Shown here: positions 45,151 through 53,910 of the stretch, piece after piece
How positions within the stretch are numbered: position 1 is the first letter of the stretch
Layout of the letters: each line of letters starts with the position of its first letter
NCBI GenBank assembly: GCA_963732585.1
Contig: CAVSZY010000005.1
Location: forward strand, 124,001-188,000
Origin: WLMZ01 sp963732585
Lineage (GTDB): Bacteria; Actinomycetota; Acidimicrobiia; Acidimicrobiales; Ilumatobacteraceae
DNA length: 64,000 nt
Direction of reading: 5' to 3'
Position numbers and translations under genes: made by a program
Notes under the pieces: generated by a model
The model's input: only the letters and a program-made list of their open reading frames with translations
What the model was told of the DNA's origin: nothing
The model's database searches: none

Positions 45151-45366
45151 TCACGCGGAATGCTTGGATCTCCAATGAGCCACGAGCGTGTTCGCGTGCC
45201 CGTGACCCATGCCGTGCTCGGTCTTGAGCATGCTGACTAACTCCATGTGCTGTTCGCCTTCAGAATTCGCGGCAATCAGCGCCATCCAATGCTCGATCGG
45301 TTGCCCGTAGGTCCGCTCGATCGACGGAAAATACGATGCTGGACCTTTGACGCGTTCTTCGGCCAT
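45151..45366 (-). CDS. DUF4287 domain protein
   Basis: A 71-residue protein, MAEERVKGPASYFPSIERTY and GQPIEHWMALIAAN, then LVSMLKTEHGMGHGHANTLV, which is the DUF4287 pattern with the conserved HGMGHGHAN. The role is unknown; relatives often occur next to DUF5655 proteins or stand alone. The ATG at 45366 is chosen; MSA at 45375 is possible. It lies 27 bases upstream of pxpA on the same strand. Confidence 0.78.
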   Translation of the reverse strand: MAEERVKGPASYFPSIERTYGQPIEHWMALIAANSEGEQHMELVSMLKTEHGMGHGHANTLVAHWRSKHSA

Positions 45367-45498
45367 AGCGCTCACGCACCTTTCAACTTGACGTTGGCGC
45401 CCCTGGGGTCAGCCAGATGCACGATAGCTGCTTGTCCGTCGGTGATAGAGAAGGTCAGCGGTCTTGCATCTGGTCCCGGTCGGCGTATTGTGAGCGCT

Positions 45499-45933
45499 AT
45501 GGCTGATCGACGCAAAGCCGCTGTGTTCCAGAAGCTTTTCAACAAGCTGTTCAACGGCATTTTCCGCATTCGCAAGGGGAGGTTGGGTTTCAAGGGTGCG
45601 CCAGCGTGCATTCTGCATACCACCGGGGCGAAGTCCGGAAAGGCCCGCCAAACACCGCTGTTATATCTCGCGTTGGACGGTGGCAGATTTGCCGTCGTCG
45701 GCTCGAACGGGGGCGACGATCGCGACCCGGCTTGGGTTCACAACCTGCGCAAGACGCCCGCAGTCGAGGCGGAGCTCAAAGGGCAACGGGTACCGATGAC
45801 AGCTTCGATCGCCGACAGCGAAACTCGGGCGCAGCTGTGGCCGGACCTAGTGGCGATCTACAAGCAGTACGCCAACTATCAAACCAAGACCGACCGCGAG
45901 ATCCCGGTGATTTTGCTTTCGCCACGCACATAA
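45499..45933 (+). CDS. Deazaflavin (F420)-dependent nitroreductase family protein (Ddn-like)
   Basis: A 144-residue split-barrel protein. CILHTTGAKSGKARQTPLLY, RFAVVGSNGGDDRDPAWVHN and LRKTPAVEAELKGQRVPMTA are the Ddn/F420 quinone reductase signature, the GxKSGKxRxTPL strand binding the F420 phosphate. Such enzymes reduce quinones or nitro compounds with F420H2. The ATG at 45499 fits the family; the longer frame from 45247 covers the DUF4287 region and is not coding. Confidence 0.85.
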   Translation: MADRRKAAVFQKLFNKLFNGIFRIRKGRLGFKGAPACILHTTGAKSGKARQTPLLYLALDGGRFAVVGSNGGDDRDPAWVHNLRKTPAVEAELKGQRVPMTASIADSETRAQLWPDLVAIYKQYANYQTKTDREIPVILLSPRT

Positions 45934-45973
45934 CGCCGGAGGCTGCGATGGATTTGCTGTTGAACGACGGTCG

Positions 45974-46750
45974 GTGATGGGCAAGACGTCCGAGCCAACC
46001 GGAACCCTCGTTGCGCTGTGCTTCGACGCACGAGATCCACTTCGGCTGGCGCAGTTCTGGGCCGCTGCCTTGGGCTGGGTAGTCGGAGACGAAGACGGCG
46101 ATGATGGCGATGAGGTGTCGCTGGTGCCGAAAGACAACACCAGATTCAGTATGAAGTTCGTCGGAGTTGCCGAGAGCAAACTCGGCCAAAACCGTGTGCA
46201 TCTCGATCTGACGAGCGCATCGATCGACGACCAGATGGACACGGTTCGACGACTGGTCGCTCGCGGCGCGAGCCATATCGATATTGGTCAGAGAGCGGAC
46301 GAAGGACATGTCGTGCTCGCCGATCCAGAGGGCAATGAATTGTGCATCATCGGTCCTGGCAACAACTTTCTGGCCGGCTGTGAACGACTCGGCGCGATCA
46401 ATTGCGACGGCACCAAGGAGGTCGGCTACTTCTGGAGCGAAGTGCTCGGATGGCCTTTGGTTTGGGACGAGAACGAGGAAACAGCGATCCGTGCGCCGGA
46501 CGGCAGCGGCCCGTTGATCACTTGGAGCGGTCCGCCGCTGATGCCAAAACTCGGCAAGAACAGGCTTCATCTCGACATTGCTCCGGCCGGGCATGGCGAT
46601 CGACAGGCGCTGGTCGACAGGCTTGTGAGCCTCGGCGCGAAACGCATCGACATCGGGCAGGGCAACGTCGATTGGCAGGTGATGGCCGATCCGGATGGCA
46701 ACGAGTTTTGCGTTGCCGACCATCGAACTGCTGACGAATACCGCTGTTGA
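45974..46750 (+). CDS. VOC superfamily (glyoxalase-like) protein, two domains
   Basis: A 258-residue protein with two vicinal-oxygen-chelate-like modules. LVALCFDARDPLRLAQFWAA and VHLDLTSASIDDQMDTVRRL with VVLADPEGNELCII form the first; VGYFWSEVLGWPLVWDENEE and LHLDIAPAGHGDRQALVDRL with VMADPDGNEFCVA the second. This is the Glyoxalase_6-like pattern common in actinobacteria; metal ligands are partly kept. Function unknown. It starts about 40 bases after the Ddn-like gene and may be cotranscribed. Confidence 0.78.
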   Translation: MMGKTSEPTGTLVALCFDARDPLRLAQFWAAALGWVVGDEDGDDGDEVSLVPKDNTRFSMKFVGVAESKLGQNRVHLDLTSASIDDQMDTVRRLVARGASHIDIGQRADEGHVVLADPEGNELCIIGPGNNFLAGCERLGAINCDGTKEVGYFWSEVLGWPLVWDENEETAIRAPDGSGPLITWSGPPLMPKLGKNRLHLDIAPAGHGDRQALVDRLVSLGAKRIDIGQGNVDWQVMADPDGNEFCVADHRTADEYRC

Positions 46751-46793
46751 AGACATCTTTGTGTGGCATGTCTGCTTCCTGTCGTCATGCCGG

Positions 46794-48056
46794 TTACAAC
46801 GCGCTCGCTGCCTCTTGGGAGTCGAGCATCGCGGCGCGATAGATCCCCGTAGCCATGAACGATGACTCCGCAGCTCGGCGAGCTTGGTAAATCGCGGCGC
46901 GAGCCTGATGGATCCGCTTGTTTGCAGGCTCGGCGAGCACGGCGGCCTCGATCAGATGACAGGCCAGGCGCAGGTTGCCGTCGCCAGCGAGCGCCTCCGC
47001 CCGCGCTGTCAGAACGTCAGCGCCGCCAGCCAGCGCGGCGATCTCACCGGCCAACTCTGCCTCGGGCGCCGGTTTGAGGTGCGCAGGGTTGCCGTCGTAC
47101 CAACCGCCGTACAGCCGCCACAGGTTGCGCACCACGAACTCCGGTTCGTCGTACGTCGGTTGCAGGTACGGCTTGGCAGCGAGATCCTCGGGAAGTCGAA
47201 CGGTGTGGATCACATCGTCGAGTCGGGCGCCAGCGTTCATCAGCGTAAGCGTCTGATCGTGGAGCGACTCGAGCGCAGCGGCGGTGTCGGTCAGCACCAT
47301 CGCAATCCGCTCTGCGCCACCGATCGCTGGACCGTGCGCCGGAAGAAGGAGTTCGGCTCCCAATGCCGCCATCTCCCGCAGAGCGACCGCCCAGTCCCAG
47401 GCGTAGCGCTGCACCTTTTGCGGATTCCCGGCGTTGGGGAACTGCCAGATGAACAAGTCGCCAACGCAGATCGCCCGGCGCTCTGGCACCCAGGCCCAGG
47501 TGTGGTCGTCGGTTTCGCCGCGGGCGTGGCGCAGTTCGAAACCGACCCCGCCGACATCGACAGTCGTCGAGTTCCGATAGGTCTCGCAAGGGTAGATGTA
47601 CTCACTGGGCCACACCGCTTCCGGAAACCGGAACTGGCGCTTGTTGATGTGCCCGTTGTAACCGTTTGTGATCTGGTAGCGGTCGAAGCGAGCGGCGACG
47701 GCCTCGTGGCCGAGGTACCGAATCGGCTGGTCGCCGCGGCTCACCGCCGAGGCGTCAAAGGCCTGCGCTCCGGTGACATGGTCGATATGCCCGTGGGTAT
47801 AGACCGCAGTGTGCACTGGTGCACTGTTCCAGGCACGGAGTTCCTCGATCACCAGCGGCGCTGAGGAGAAGTGGGAGACATCGAAGACGACGAGCCCCCC
47901 GTCGGTGTCGAACGCGACGACATTGCTGAAGGCCTCGACGAGCACCGTGCGGTCGCCGACTTCGACCGCTTCACCAACCTTCGAACCGAAGACACCCTTC
48001 ATGGCCATCGGCTCTGTGCCATCGATCCACGCCGCTGAGCGCTCCAACATCGTCAT
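46794..48056 (-). CDS. MBL-fold alkyl sulfatase-like hydrolase
   Basis: A 420-residue metallo-beta-lactamase protein with an added dimerisation domain. AVYTHGHIDHVTGAQAFDAS is the HxHxDH zinc motif, ELRHARGETDDHTWAWVPER carries a downstream His/Asp site, and LLPAHGPAIGGAERIA is the last His loop. The C-terminal 150 residues (VRNLWRLYGGWYDGNPAHLK) match the alkyl-sulfatase dimerisation domain. Class III alkylsulfatases release sulfate from alkyl sulfates; relatives also hydrolyse other esters. Stand-alone gene. Confidence 0.8.
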   Translation of the reverse strand: MTMLERSAAWIDGTEPMAMKGVFGSKVGEAVEVGDRTVLVEAFSNVVAFDTDGGLVVFDVSHFSSAPLVIEELRAWNSAPVHTAVYTHGHIDHVTGAQAFDASAVSRGDQPIRYLGHEAVAARFDRYQITNGYNGHINKRQFRFPEAVWPSEYIYPCETYRNSTTVDVGGVGFELRHARGETDDHTWAWVPERRAICVGDLFIWQFPNAGNPQKVQRYAWDWAVALREMAALGAELLLPAHGPAIGGAERIAMVLTDTAAALESLHDQTLTLMNAGARLDDVIHTVRLPEDLAAKPYLQPTYDEPEFVVRNLWRLYGGWYDGNPAHLKPAPEAELAGEIAALAGGADVLTARAEALAGDGNLRLACHLIEAAVLAEPANKRIHQARAAIYQARRAAESSFMATGIYRAAMLDSQEAASAL

Positions 48057-48105
48057 GACTTCGGTCTAGCACGACCGACGCCGGAGCGGAACGTGTGCTC
48101 GCGAC

Positions 48106-49014
48106 TCAGCGAGCTTTGATCGTTACCGCCAAGGAGCCAGCGGTTTGGCCATCGGCGTTGCGCACGATCATCCAATAGTCGTACAGCGTTCCCGACTTGA
48201 CCGTGGTGTCGTTGTATGACGTCGTCGCAGGTGCAAGCGCGGCCACGAGCATCGGGTTGGTGCACTTGCGGGTGGGGCAACGGAAGACGAGAATTTCGGT
48301 TGCGTCGCTGATCGGGTTGGTCCAGTTCAGCGAGACGGTGCGCCTCGAAGTTGAGGTCGCCGTGAGGTCGCTTGGTGCAGCCAGCGGCGGCACCAGCGCA
48401 TCGATCAGCATGACTGCGGTGCCCACGTCGTTGCCGAATGCGGCCGGAGCAGTGACGACCAGTGTGGCTGCATACTTGGCGTAGCTCGTGTAGGTATGCG
48501 TCACCGATGGACCCGATGCGGTTTCGCCGTCACCGAAGTACCAGGTGATCGTCGGTGCCGTCGAGGAGGTCGTGAAGGTGACGGTGAACGGCACGGTGCC
48601 AGAGGTCGGTTGGGCCGTCGCTGTCACCGGAATCGTCGAGTTCACCGAGATGAGTGAGATCGGTGCCGAGGTTGCGTACGCCGAGAAGCCCTGATCGTTG
48701 CGGGCACGCACCCGGTAGGTGTAGGTGTTGATGCCGTAGGCGACATCAATAAACGAGGTGACGTTGGCCGCAACCGTGCCGATCACCCCGAAGCCCTGGG
48801 CGCCCAACGAACGTTCGATGACATAACTCGATTCATCGGTCGCATTGTCGACCCAACTGACGGTGATCCCTGGGGATAAGGTCACGCTCGTTGGCGCAGC
48901 GGGCACCGCTATGGCAGCGCTGACTCTCGATACGGTGAAGACCGATCCGACGAGGGCGGCAAAGATGGCGACGGCCATCGATTCGATGGTTCGGCGTGTG
49001 ATGAACGACGGCAT
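48106..49014 (-). CDS. Secreted protein with fibronectin type III and PKD domains
   Basis: A 302-residue exported protein. A signal peptide ends near VGSVFTVSRVSAAIA. An FN3 domain follows (SVTLSPGITVSWVDNATDES to YTYRVRARNDQGFSAYAT), then a PKD domain with the typical ITWYFGDGETASGPSVTHTY, and a second FN3-like domain (LTATSTSRRTVSLNWTNPIS). There is no sortase or lipid anchor. Such proteins mediate surface adhesion or carbohydrate contacts. It precedes a VWA lipoprotein gene transcribed the same way. Confidence 0.78.
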   Translation of the reverse strand: MPSFITRRTIESMAVAIFAALVGSVFTVSRVSAAIAVPAAPTSVTLSPGITVSWVDNATDESSYVIERSLGAQGFGVIGTVAANVTSFIDVAYGINTYTYRVRARNDQGFSAYATSAPISLISVNSTIPVTATAQPTSGTVPFTVTFTTSSTAPTITWYFGDGETASGPSVTHTYTSYAKYAATLVVTAPAAFGNDVGTAVMLIDALVPPLAAPSDLTATSTSRRTVSLNWTNPISDATEILVFRCPTRKCTNPMLVAALAPATTSYNDTTVKSGTLYDYWMIVRNADGQTAGSLAVTIKAR

Positions 49015-49121
49015 GACGTGCTCCTCGATTCGAGATTGAGCTTCACGCTACGGCCCGGCCAAGTCATCTCTTCGTGACCTTGGTCCCGAATCCGGGAGCC
49101 ACATTCAGGGCGCGGGAACCA

Positions 49122-50477
49122 TCACTGCCCTGGCGGGGTCGTTGGCGGAGGCTCCACTGGGGGTGGAATGGGAACCTCGGTGCCGGTCGCCGCGGCAAGC
49201 TCTTCAGCGACGAAGCGAACGACAAGGGCATCGAGCGACATCACTTCGTAGTCGGTCACGTCGATGTCGGTCGATGCGCCGGTAGCAGCACCGGCCGCAC
49301 CATACGACAAGAACACGAATCGTGCTCCGGTGCCGAGCGCAATCTGGCGGAAGACCATCTCGGCCTGATCGTCGGACTCCGACGAGGCGATGGGGAAGAT
49401 CTTGATTCCTCGGGCGACGGCCTCGCGAATCGATGCCGGATAGTCGACCTGCACCTGCCGATCGAGCCGCGGTGGTGCGTCGGCGACGAGGAACACGAGC
49501 TGCACGGTGGCCGCCGGATCGCGCCACGCCGGCGAGCCCAAGGCTTCGGCGAGTCCCTCTTCGAGCGCCTCGGGATAGTCGCCCCCGCCATCGGCCACCA
49601 CGGGCACGAGGGCCTCACGGAACGTTTCGACATCGCTCGTAAAGTCGAACGACGAGGTGACGAAGGCATCGCCCTCGTCGCGATAGAGGGTGAAGGCGAA
49701 TCGAACGTCGGGGCTCCCGGGCAGCGCGGCGACATCGGCAGCGACCTGATCGACGGTCGATTTGAGCTGGTCGATTTCGTCGCCCATCGACCCGGTGGCA
49801 TCGAGCAGAAACAGGATGTCCAAGGCGACAGGACTGGCGACTCCGCCAAGAGAGGCAAGCGTCATGGTCACCGAGTCGCCGGGGGCCGCGCTTGTCGCAA
49901 TATCGCCGACGGTCAGGGTGAACGTCGGTTCGGTCGCCGCGCCGTACAGCCCAGGCAGAAAGCGTGCCGTGCCGTTGGCGGTGGTCCGCAACGTGGCCAC
50001 AGGCTCATCAGCCGTCGAGACGATCACCGGTACGCCGACTGCTGGAAGTCCGTTGGAACCGGTCACCGTGACGACGATGCGTCTGCTGGGATCAAATGGT
50101 CGCGACTCGATGCCCAAAGCAGCGAGCCGAGCTGCGTATTCCAGGTAACCGGCATAGTCGGCGTTGTCGTCGACGGATCCTGCGTTGAGACCCAATGTCG
50201 CCGCGGGCTCGATATCAGCAACGGGTGCCGCGACCTCGACGGTCGCGCTTCCCGCAGGGGCCGAGGCGGCCGCGCTCGCCGCGTCCGTCGACGCCGTGGC
50301 GGATGCGTTCCAGTCTGGCTCACCGGCGATCCAGCCTCCGCCATCATCGAGGGTCTCTGTCTCGGTGGCGGGCACACGTGGGATCGAGGTTGGCGATGTG
50401 CGCTCGGTGTCTGCGCCGCAGGCCGTGATCAGGATGACGAGAATGGTGACACAGGAACCGATGCGCGTTGGACTCAT
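49122..50477 (-). CDS. VWA-domain surface lipoprotein
   Basis: A 451-residue lipoprotein. The signal peptide MSPTRIGSCVTILVILITAC ends in a lipobox. A low-complexity Ala/Ser/Thr linker (to about 110) leads to an Ig-like fold (VTVTGSNGLPAVGVPVIVST), then a von Willebrand factor A domain with the MIDAS motif DILFLLDATGSMGDEIDQLK, and FTLYRDEGDAFVTSSFDFTS and QLVFLVADAPPRL. The Pro-rich end IPPPVEPPPTTPPGQ may span the wall. The metal-dependent domain should bind protein ligands at the cell surface. Confidence 0.85.
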   Translation of the reverse strand: MSPTRIGSCVTILVILITACGADTERTSPTSIPRVPATETETLDDGGGWIAGEPDWNASATASTDAASAAASAPAGSATVEVAAPVADIEPAATLGLNAGSVDDNADYAGYLEYAARLAALGIESRPFDPSRRIVVTVTGSNGLPAVGVPVIVSTADEPVATLRTTANGTARFLPGLYGAATEPTFTLTVGDIATSAAPGDSVTMTLASLGGVASPVALDILFLLDATGSMGDEIDQLKSTVDQVAADVAALPGSPDVRFAFTLYRDEGDAFVTSSFDFTSDVETFREALVPVVADGGGDYPEALEEGLAEALGSPAWRDPAATVQLVFLVADAPPRLDRQVQVDYPASIREAVARGIKIFPIASSESDDQAEMVFRQIALGTGARFVFLSYGAAGAATGASTDIDVTDYEVMSLDALVVRFVAEELAAATGTEVPIPPPVEPPPTTPPGQ

Positions 50478-50558
50478 GCCGATTGGACGTCGACCATGGG
50501 CCGCCGAGTTCCCAGCGCCGTCAAACTCCGGCGCGGGCGCCGATCTCGACGCCCGCGT

Positions 50559-51794
50559 TCAGGGTTTCAGGTTCGCGCCTGCGATGTGGTCCGCGAGGAA
50601 TGCGGCGTCGTGCCAGACACCCCAGATGAATGGTGACGCCCGACGTGTCAGCCACGGCAGGCCAAGGAAATAGAGCCCCGGCACGTCGGTGATGCCCTTG
50701 TGATGTTGAGGCCTGCCGGTCGGATCGAAGACGTCGGCCTTCAACCAACTGAAGTCGAGGGCGAAGCCAGTCGCCCAAATGATCGCGGTGACCGCAGCCG
50801 CAGCAAGATCGAGCTGCCGCAGCAGAGGATCGGTAGCACACCCGGGGAGCGGCCCAATCCTGTGCGCCTCAGGTTCTTGTGGGAGCTCCAGCCCATGGGC
50901 GGATGCGTAGGAATCCGCAGCTCTGAGCAGCGAAAGGTAGTTCTCGTCGCCAGCTCGAATATTGCCTTCGAGGTCGGCGGCGAAGTGCATGACACCATCG
51001 GCGAAAGGTCCAGCCCGCCCGACGAGCGTCATGCCGCGTGCGGCGAAGTGTCGGAAGTCGACGGTGTGGCCACCGCGGGCGCCGCTGACCGCGATTGTCA
51101 CGTGTTCCATCCCTGGTTCGGTGGTTTCGGCGTCCCACATGCCCAGAACACCGAGCCACCAGCAGAAATCCTTGCCGCGATACCTGATCGGCGGCCGACC
51201 ATGCGGACCGACAGAGAGGTACACGCGCTTGCCGGACCGCAACAACTCATCGGCGATCTGCGTGCCCGACGAACCGGCGCCGACGACCAACACGGCGCCG
51301 TGTGGAAGCTGGTCGGGGTTGCGATAGCCGGACGAATGGATCTGCACGATCCCGGTCTCTGGTGGCACGACCGCCGGGATCAGCGGGCGTTGGAACGGTC
51401 CGGTGGCGGCGACCACATTCGCCGCTTCGATCACACCGTCAGAGGTTTCGACGCGAAAGCCCAAGGTGCCGTTGCGCTCGACGCTGAGCACCTCGACCCC
51501 GCATCGAATTGGAGCGCCGATCTGGCGGGCATAGTCCTCGAAGTACTCGACGATTCGGTCCTTCGTGGCGAAGCTGTGCGGATCGATGTCGGTAAAGGTC
51601 AGGTTCGGAAAGCGGTCGTGCCAGGCTGGGCCGTTGGCGACCAAGGAATCCCAGCGCTCGGATCGCCAGCGCTCGGCAACCCGGTGGCGCTCGATCACGA
51701 GGTGAGCGACGTTGTGCTTGCTGAGGTGTTCGCTCATCGCCAGCCCGGCCTGGCCTCCGCCGACAATGACCGTGTTGACAGCTTCAGTCGACAT
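50559..51794 (-). CDS. FAD/NADPH-dependent monooxygenase (flavin monooxygenase-like)
   Basis: A 411-residue class B flavoprotein monooxygenase-like enzyme. The FAD site is VIVGGGQAGLAMSEHLSKHN, the NADPH site VLVVGAGSSGTQIADELLRS, and the region between has GVIEAANVVAATGPFQRPLI; a late IIWATGFALDFSWL matches the ATGY/F motif. It oxidises a small organic substrate with O2. It overlaps the upstream flavoprotein gene by 11 bases and is the last gene of a four-gene unit with RidA and an imidazolonepropionase-like enzyme, so imidazoleacetate is a candidate substrate (inference). Confidence 0.8.
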   Translation of the reverse strand: MSTEAVNTVIVGGGQAGLAMSEHLSKHNVAHLVIERHRVAERWRSERWDSLVANGPAWHDRFPNLTFTDIDPHSFATKDRIVEYFEDYARQIGAPIRCGVEVLSVERNGTLGFRVETSDGVIEAANVVAATGPFQRPLIPAVVPPETGIVQIHSSGYRNPDQLPHGAVLVVGAGSSGTQIADELLRSGKRVYLSVGPHGRPPIRYRGKDFCWWLGVLGMWDAETTEPGMEHVTIAVSGARGGHTVDFRHFAARGMTLVGRAGPFADGVMHFAADLEGNIRAGDENYLSLLRAADSYASAHGLELPQEPEAHRIGPLPGCATDPLLRQLDLAAAAVTAIIWATGFALDFSWLKADVFDPTGRPQHHKGITDVPGLYFLGLPWLTRRASPFIWGVWHDAAFLADHIAGANLKP

Positions 51795-53901
51795 GGGGCC
51801 TCCAGCTTGTCAACGGTTGTTTGCGCACCTGCGGATGGGCGATATGGGTCACTTCTCGCCGGAACGGCGTGGCGTCGTTGTTGCGCTCGACGCCGAGGTC
51901 CTCGGCGAATCGCCGCCCATCCCACACGGCTGCGGCGATCGTCGACGGTGCAAGCGCATCGGCGATCGCGGTGACACTGAGCAACCCGTTGGCCTCCCAT
52001 TCGCCACGTCGTGCCTGCAGTTCGAGTGCAAGGTCTTCGTTGGGCAGCCGTGAGGTCACGTTGACGAAGGCATCTGCGCTCAGCGTGAGTTGTCGGCCAG
52101 TATGGATGCACTCGAGCACTGCACCGGCATTGGTCGTCGCCGCGACGGTGTGAGAGAGATGCATTTCGACACCGGTCTCCAGCATCCGTTTTTGGATGCG
52201 GTCGACTTCGAGGGTGTTCACCGTCCACGAGGACACGAGGGGACTCGGCGTCACCAAGGCGACCGAATAGCCCTCGCCTACGAGCAGCTCAGCGAGCACA
52301 CCACCGATGTAGTAGTGGTCGTCATCGAAGAGCACGACCCGTTTTCCCTCCGGTCGGGCCCCGGCCATCAGATCGTCGGGGGTGAACACCGCCACCTTCG
52401 GCGACAATTCCATTGCGGTCGTATGCCAGCGCCCGACGCCGTCGGCCCGCCAGGTCGAGCCGGTCGCCACGGCGACATGTTGAAATCCGTAGGACAGCAC
52501 CTCGTCGGCGGTCATCTTGCTCTCGCGATAGACCTCGACGTTGTCGAGTTGTGCGAGCTGAGCGAGCCGGTAATCAACGACCCGAATCCACGCCGCGAGT
52601 CCCGGAAGACGGGCCTCGTGGGCGACCCGACCGCCAAGGTTGCGCGTCGCCTCGGCGAGCACCACCTCGTAGCCGCGCTTGCCCAACGCCTGGGCGGCCT
52701 CCAGGCCCGCTGGTCCGGCCCCGACGACGAGCACCTGGTGATCGGCGTGCCGGGGGCGCATCGTTTCGGGGTGCCAGCCGCGCCGCCACTCCTCGCCCAT
52801 CGATGGGTTCTGCGTGCAGCGAACCGGGCTCATCGTGAAGTCGCCCGACACGCAGATGTTGCAGCCGATGCACTCGCGGATGTCGTCCATCCGGCCCTCG
52901 GCGATCTTGTTTGGCAGATAGGGGTCGGCGATCGATGGACGCGCTGCACCGATGAAGTCGAGGATGCCCTCTTTGACCATGCGCAGCATCGTCTCCGGCG
53001 ATGTGAATCGACCGACGCCGACCACCGGTTTCGAGGTCAACTGCTTGAGCCCGCGAACGTAGTCCTCCTGAGCGGCCTCAGCGCCGAACCGCGACGTGAC
53101 GCTGTCGTCCTCCCATGAGCCGAGCACGAAATCCCACAGGTCTGGAATCTCGCCGAGCAGTTTGAGGACCTCGATGATGTCGGCGCGTTGCAGGCCCTTG
53201 TCGCCACGCAATTCGTCGACGCTGATCCGACAGCCGATGGCGGCGCGCCCGGCGGCCTCTTCGACGGCATCCTCCAACATCTCGCGCAGCAGTCGGGCGC
53301 GGTTCTCGATCGGGCCGCCGTAGGCATCGCTGCGTTGGTTGTATCGCGGCGAGAGGAAGTGGTGAATACCGCCGAGGGCGTGCCCGGCGTAGACGTAGAT
53401 CACATCAAAGCCCGCCTCGACCGATCGTGCGACGGCGTTACGGTGCCAGCGGCGAAGGTCGGTGATGTCGTCGAGCGTCATCGCTCGTGCTTGCACCGGG
53501 TCGTAGGTAAACGCCGCAACAGGAAGGTGCGCCGGGCCCATTGGGGCAACCCGGCTATAGAAGTTGGGCCCGTTCATGCCGTTGTAGCACAGCTCGATCG
53601 CAGCCAGGCTGCCGTGATCGTGCACCCGCTCGACCGTGAGTTGCAACGCCGGCAGGTCGATATCGTCCCAGATTCGTTGCTCGATGAATGGGGTGATCTC
53701 CGAGGAGTGGTGAATTTCTGCCTGCTCGGTGCACACCACCGCCCACCCGCCCTCGGCCTTCATCGCTCGCATCTCGGCATGCGCCGACACGTCCCGATAC
53801 CCCATGCCACTGCATTGCGGCACCTGGAAGAAGCGATTTCGAGCGACCACCGGGCCGATCGCCAGCGGTTCGAACAGGATGTCAAAACTCGGATCTCTCA
53901 C
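51784..53901 (-). CDS. Trimethylamine/histamine dehydrogenase-like iron-sulfur flavoprotein
   Basis: A 705-residue protein with an FMN TIM barrel, a 4Fe-4S site and a C-terminal nucleotide-binding region. Cys30 in NRFFQVPQCSGMGYR matches the Cys that covalently links FMN in trimethylamine dehydrogenase. Cys344, 347, 350 and 362 (CIGCNICVSGD...RC) form the cluster site. The substrate pocket residues at the positions of trimethylamine dehydrogenase Tyr60, Trp264 and Trp355 are Gln60, Trp263 and Asp354, the set that I recall for histamine dehydrogenase. Expected activity is oxidative deamination of an amine. It follows the imidazolonepropionase-like gene by 9 bases. Confidence 0.82.
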   Translation of the reverse strand: MRDPSFDILFEPLAIGPVVARNRFFQVPQCSGMGYRDVSAHAEMRAMKAEGGWAVVCTEQAEIHHSSEITPFIEQRIWDDIDLPALQLTVERVHDHGSLAAIELCYNGMNGPNFYSRVAPMGPAHLPVAAFTYDPVQARAMTLDDITDLRRWHRNAVARSVEAGFDVIYVYAGHALGGIHHFLSPRYNQRSDAYGGPIENRARLLREMLEDAVEEAAGRAAIGCRISVDELRGDKGLQRADIIEVLKLLGEIPDLWDFVLGSWEDDSVTSRFGAEAAQEDYVRGLKQLTSKPVVGVGRFTSPETMLRMVKEGILDFIGAARPSIADPYLPNKIAEGRMDDIRECIGCNICVSGDFTMSPVRCTQNPSMGEEWRRGWHPETMRPRHADHQVLVVGAGPAGLEAAQALGKRGYEVVLAEATRNLGGRVAHEARLPGLAAWIRVVDYRLAQLAQLDNVEVYRESKMTADEVLSYGFQHVAVATGSTWRADGVGRWHTTAMELSPKVAVFTPDDLMAGARPEGKRVVLFDDDHYYIGGVLAELLVGEGYSVALVTPSPLVSSWTVNTLEVDRIQKRMLETGVEMHLSHTVAATTNAGAVLECIHTGRQLTLSADAFVNVTSRLPNEDLALELQARRGEWEANGLLSVTAIADALAPSTIAAAVWDGRRFAEDLGVERNNDATPFRREVTHIAHPQVRKQPLTSWRPHVD

Positions 53902-53910
53902 AGTTGGCCT

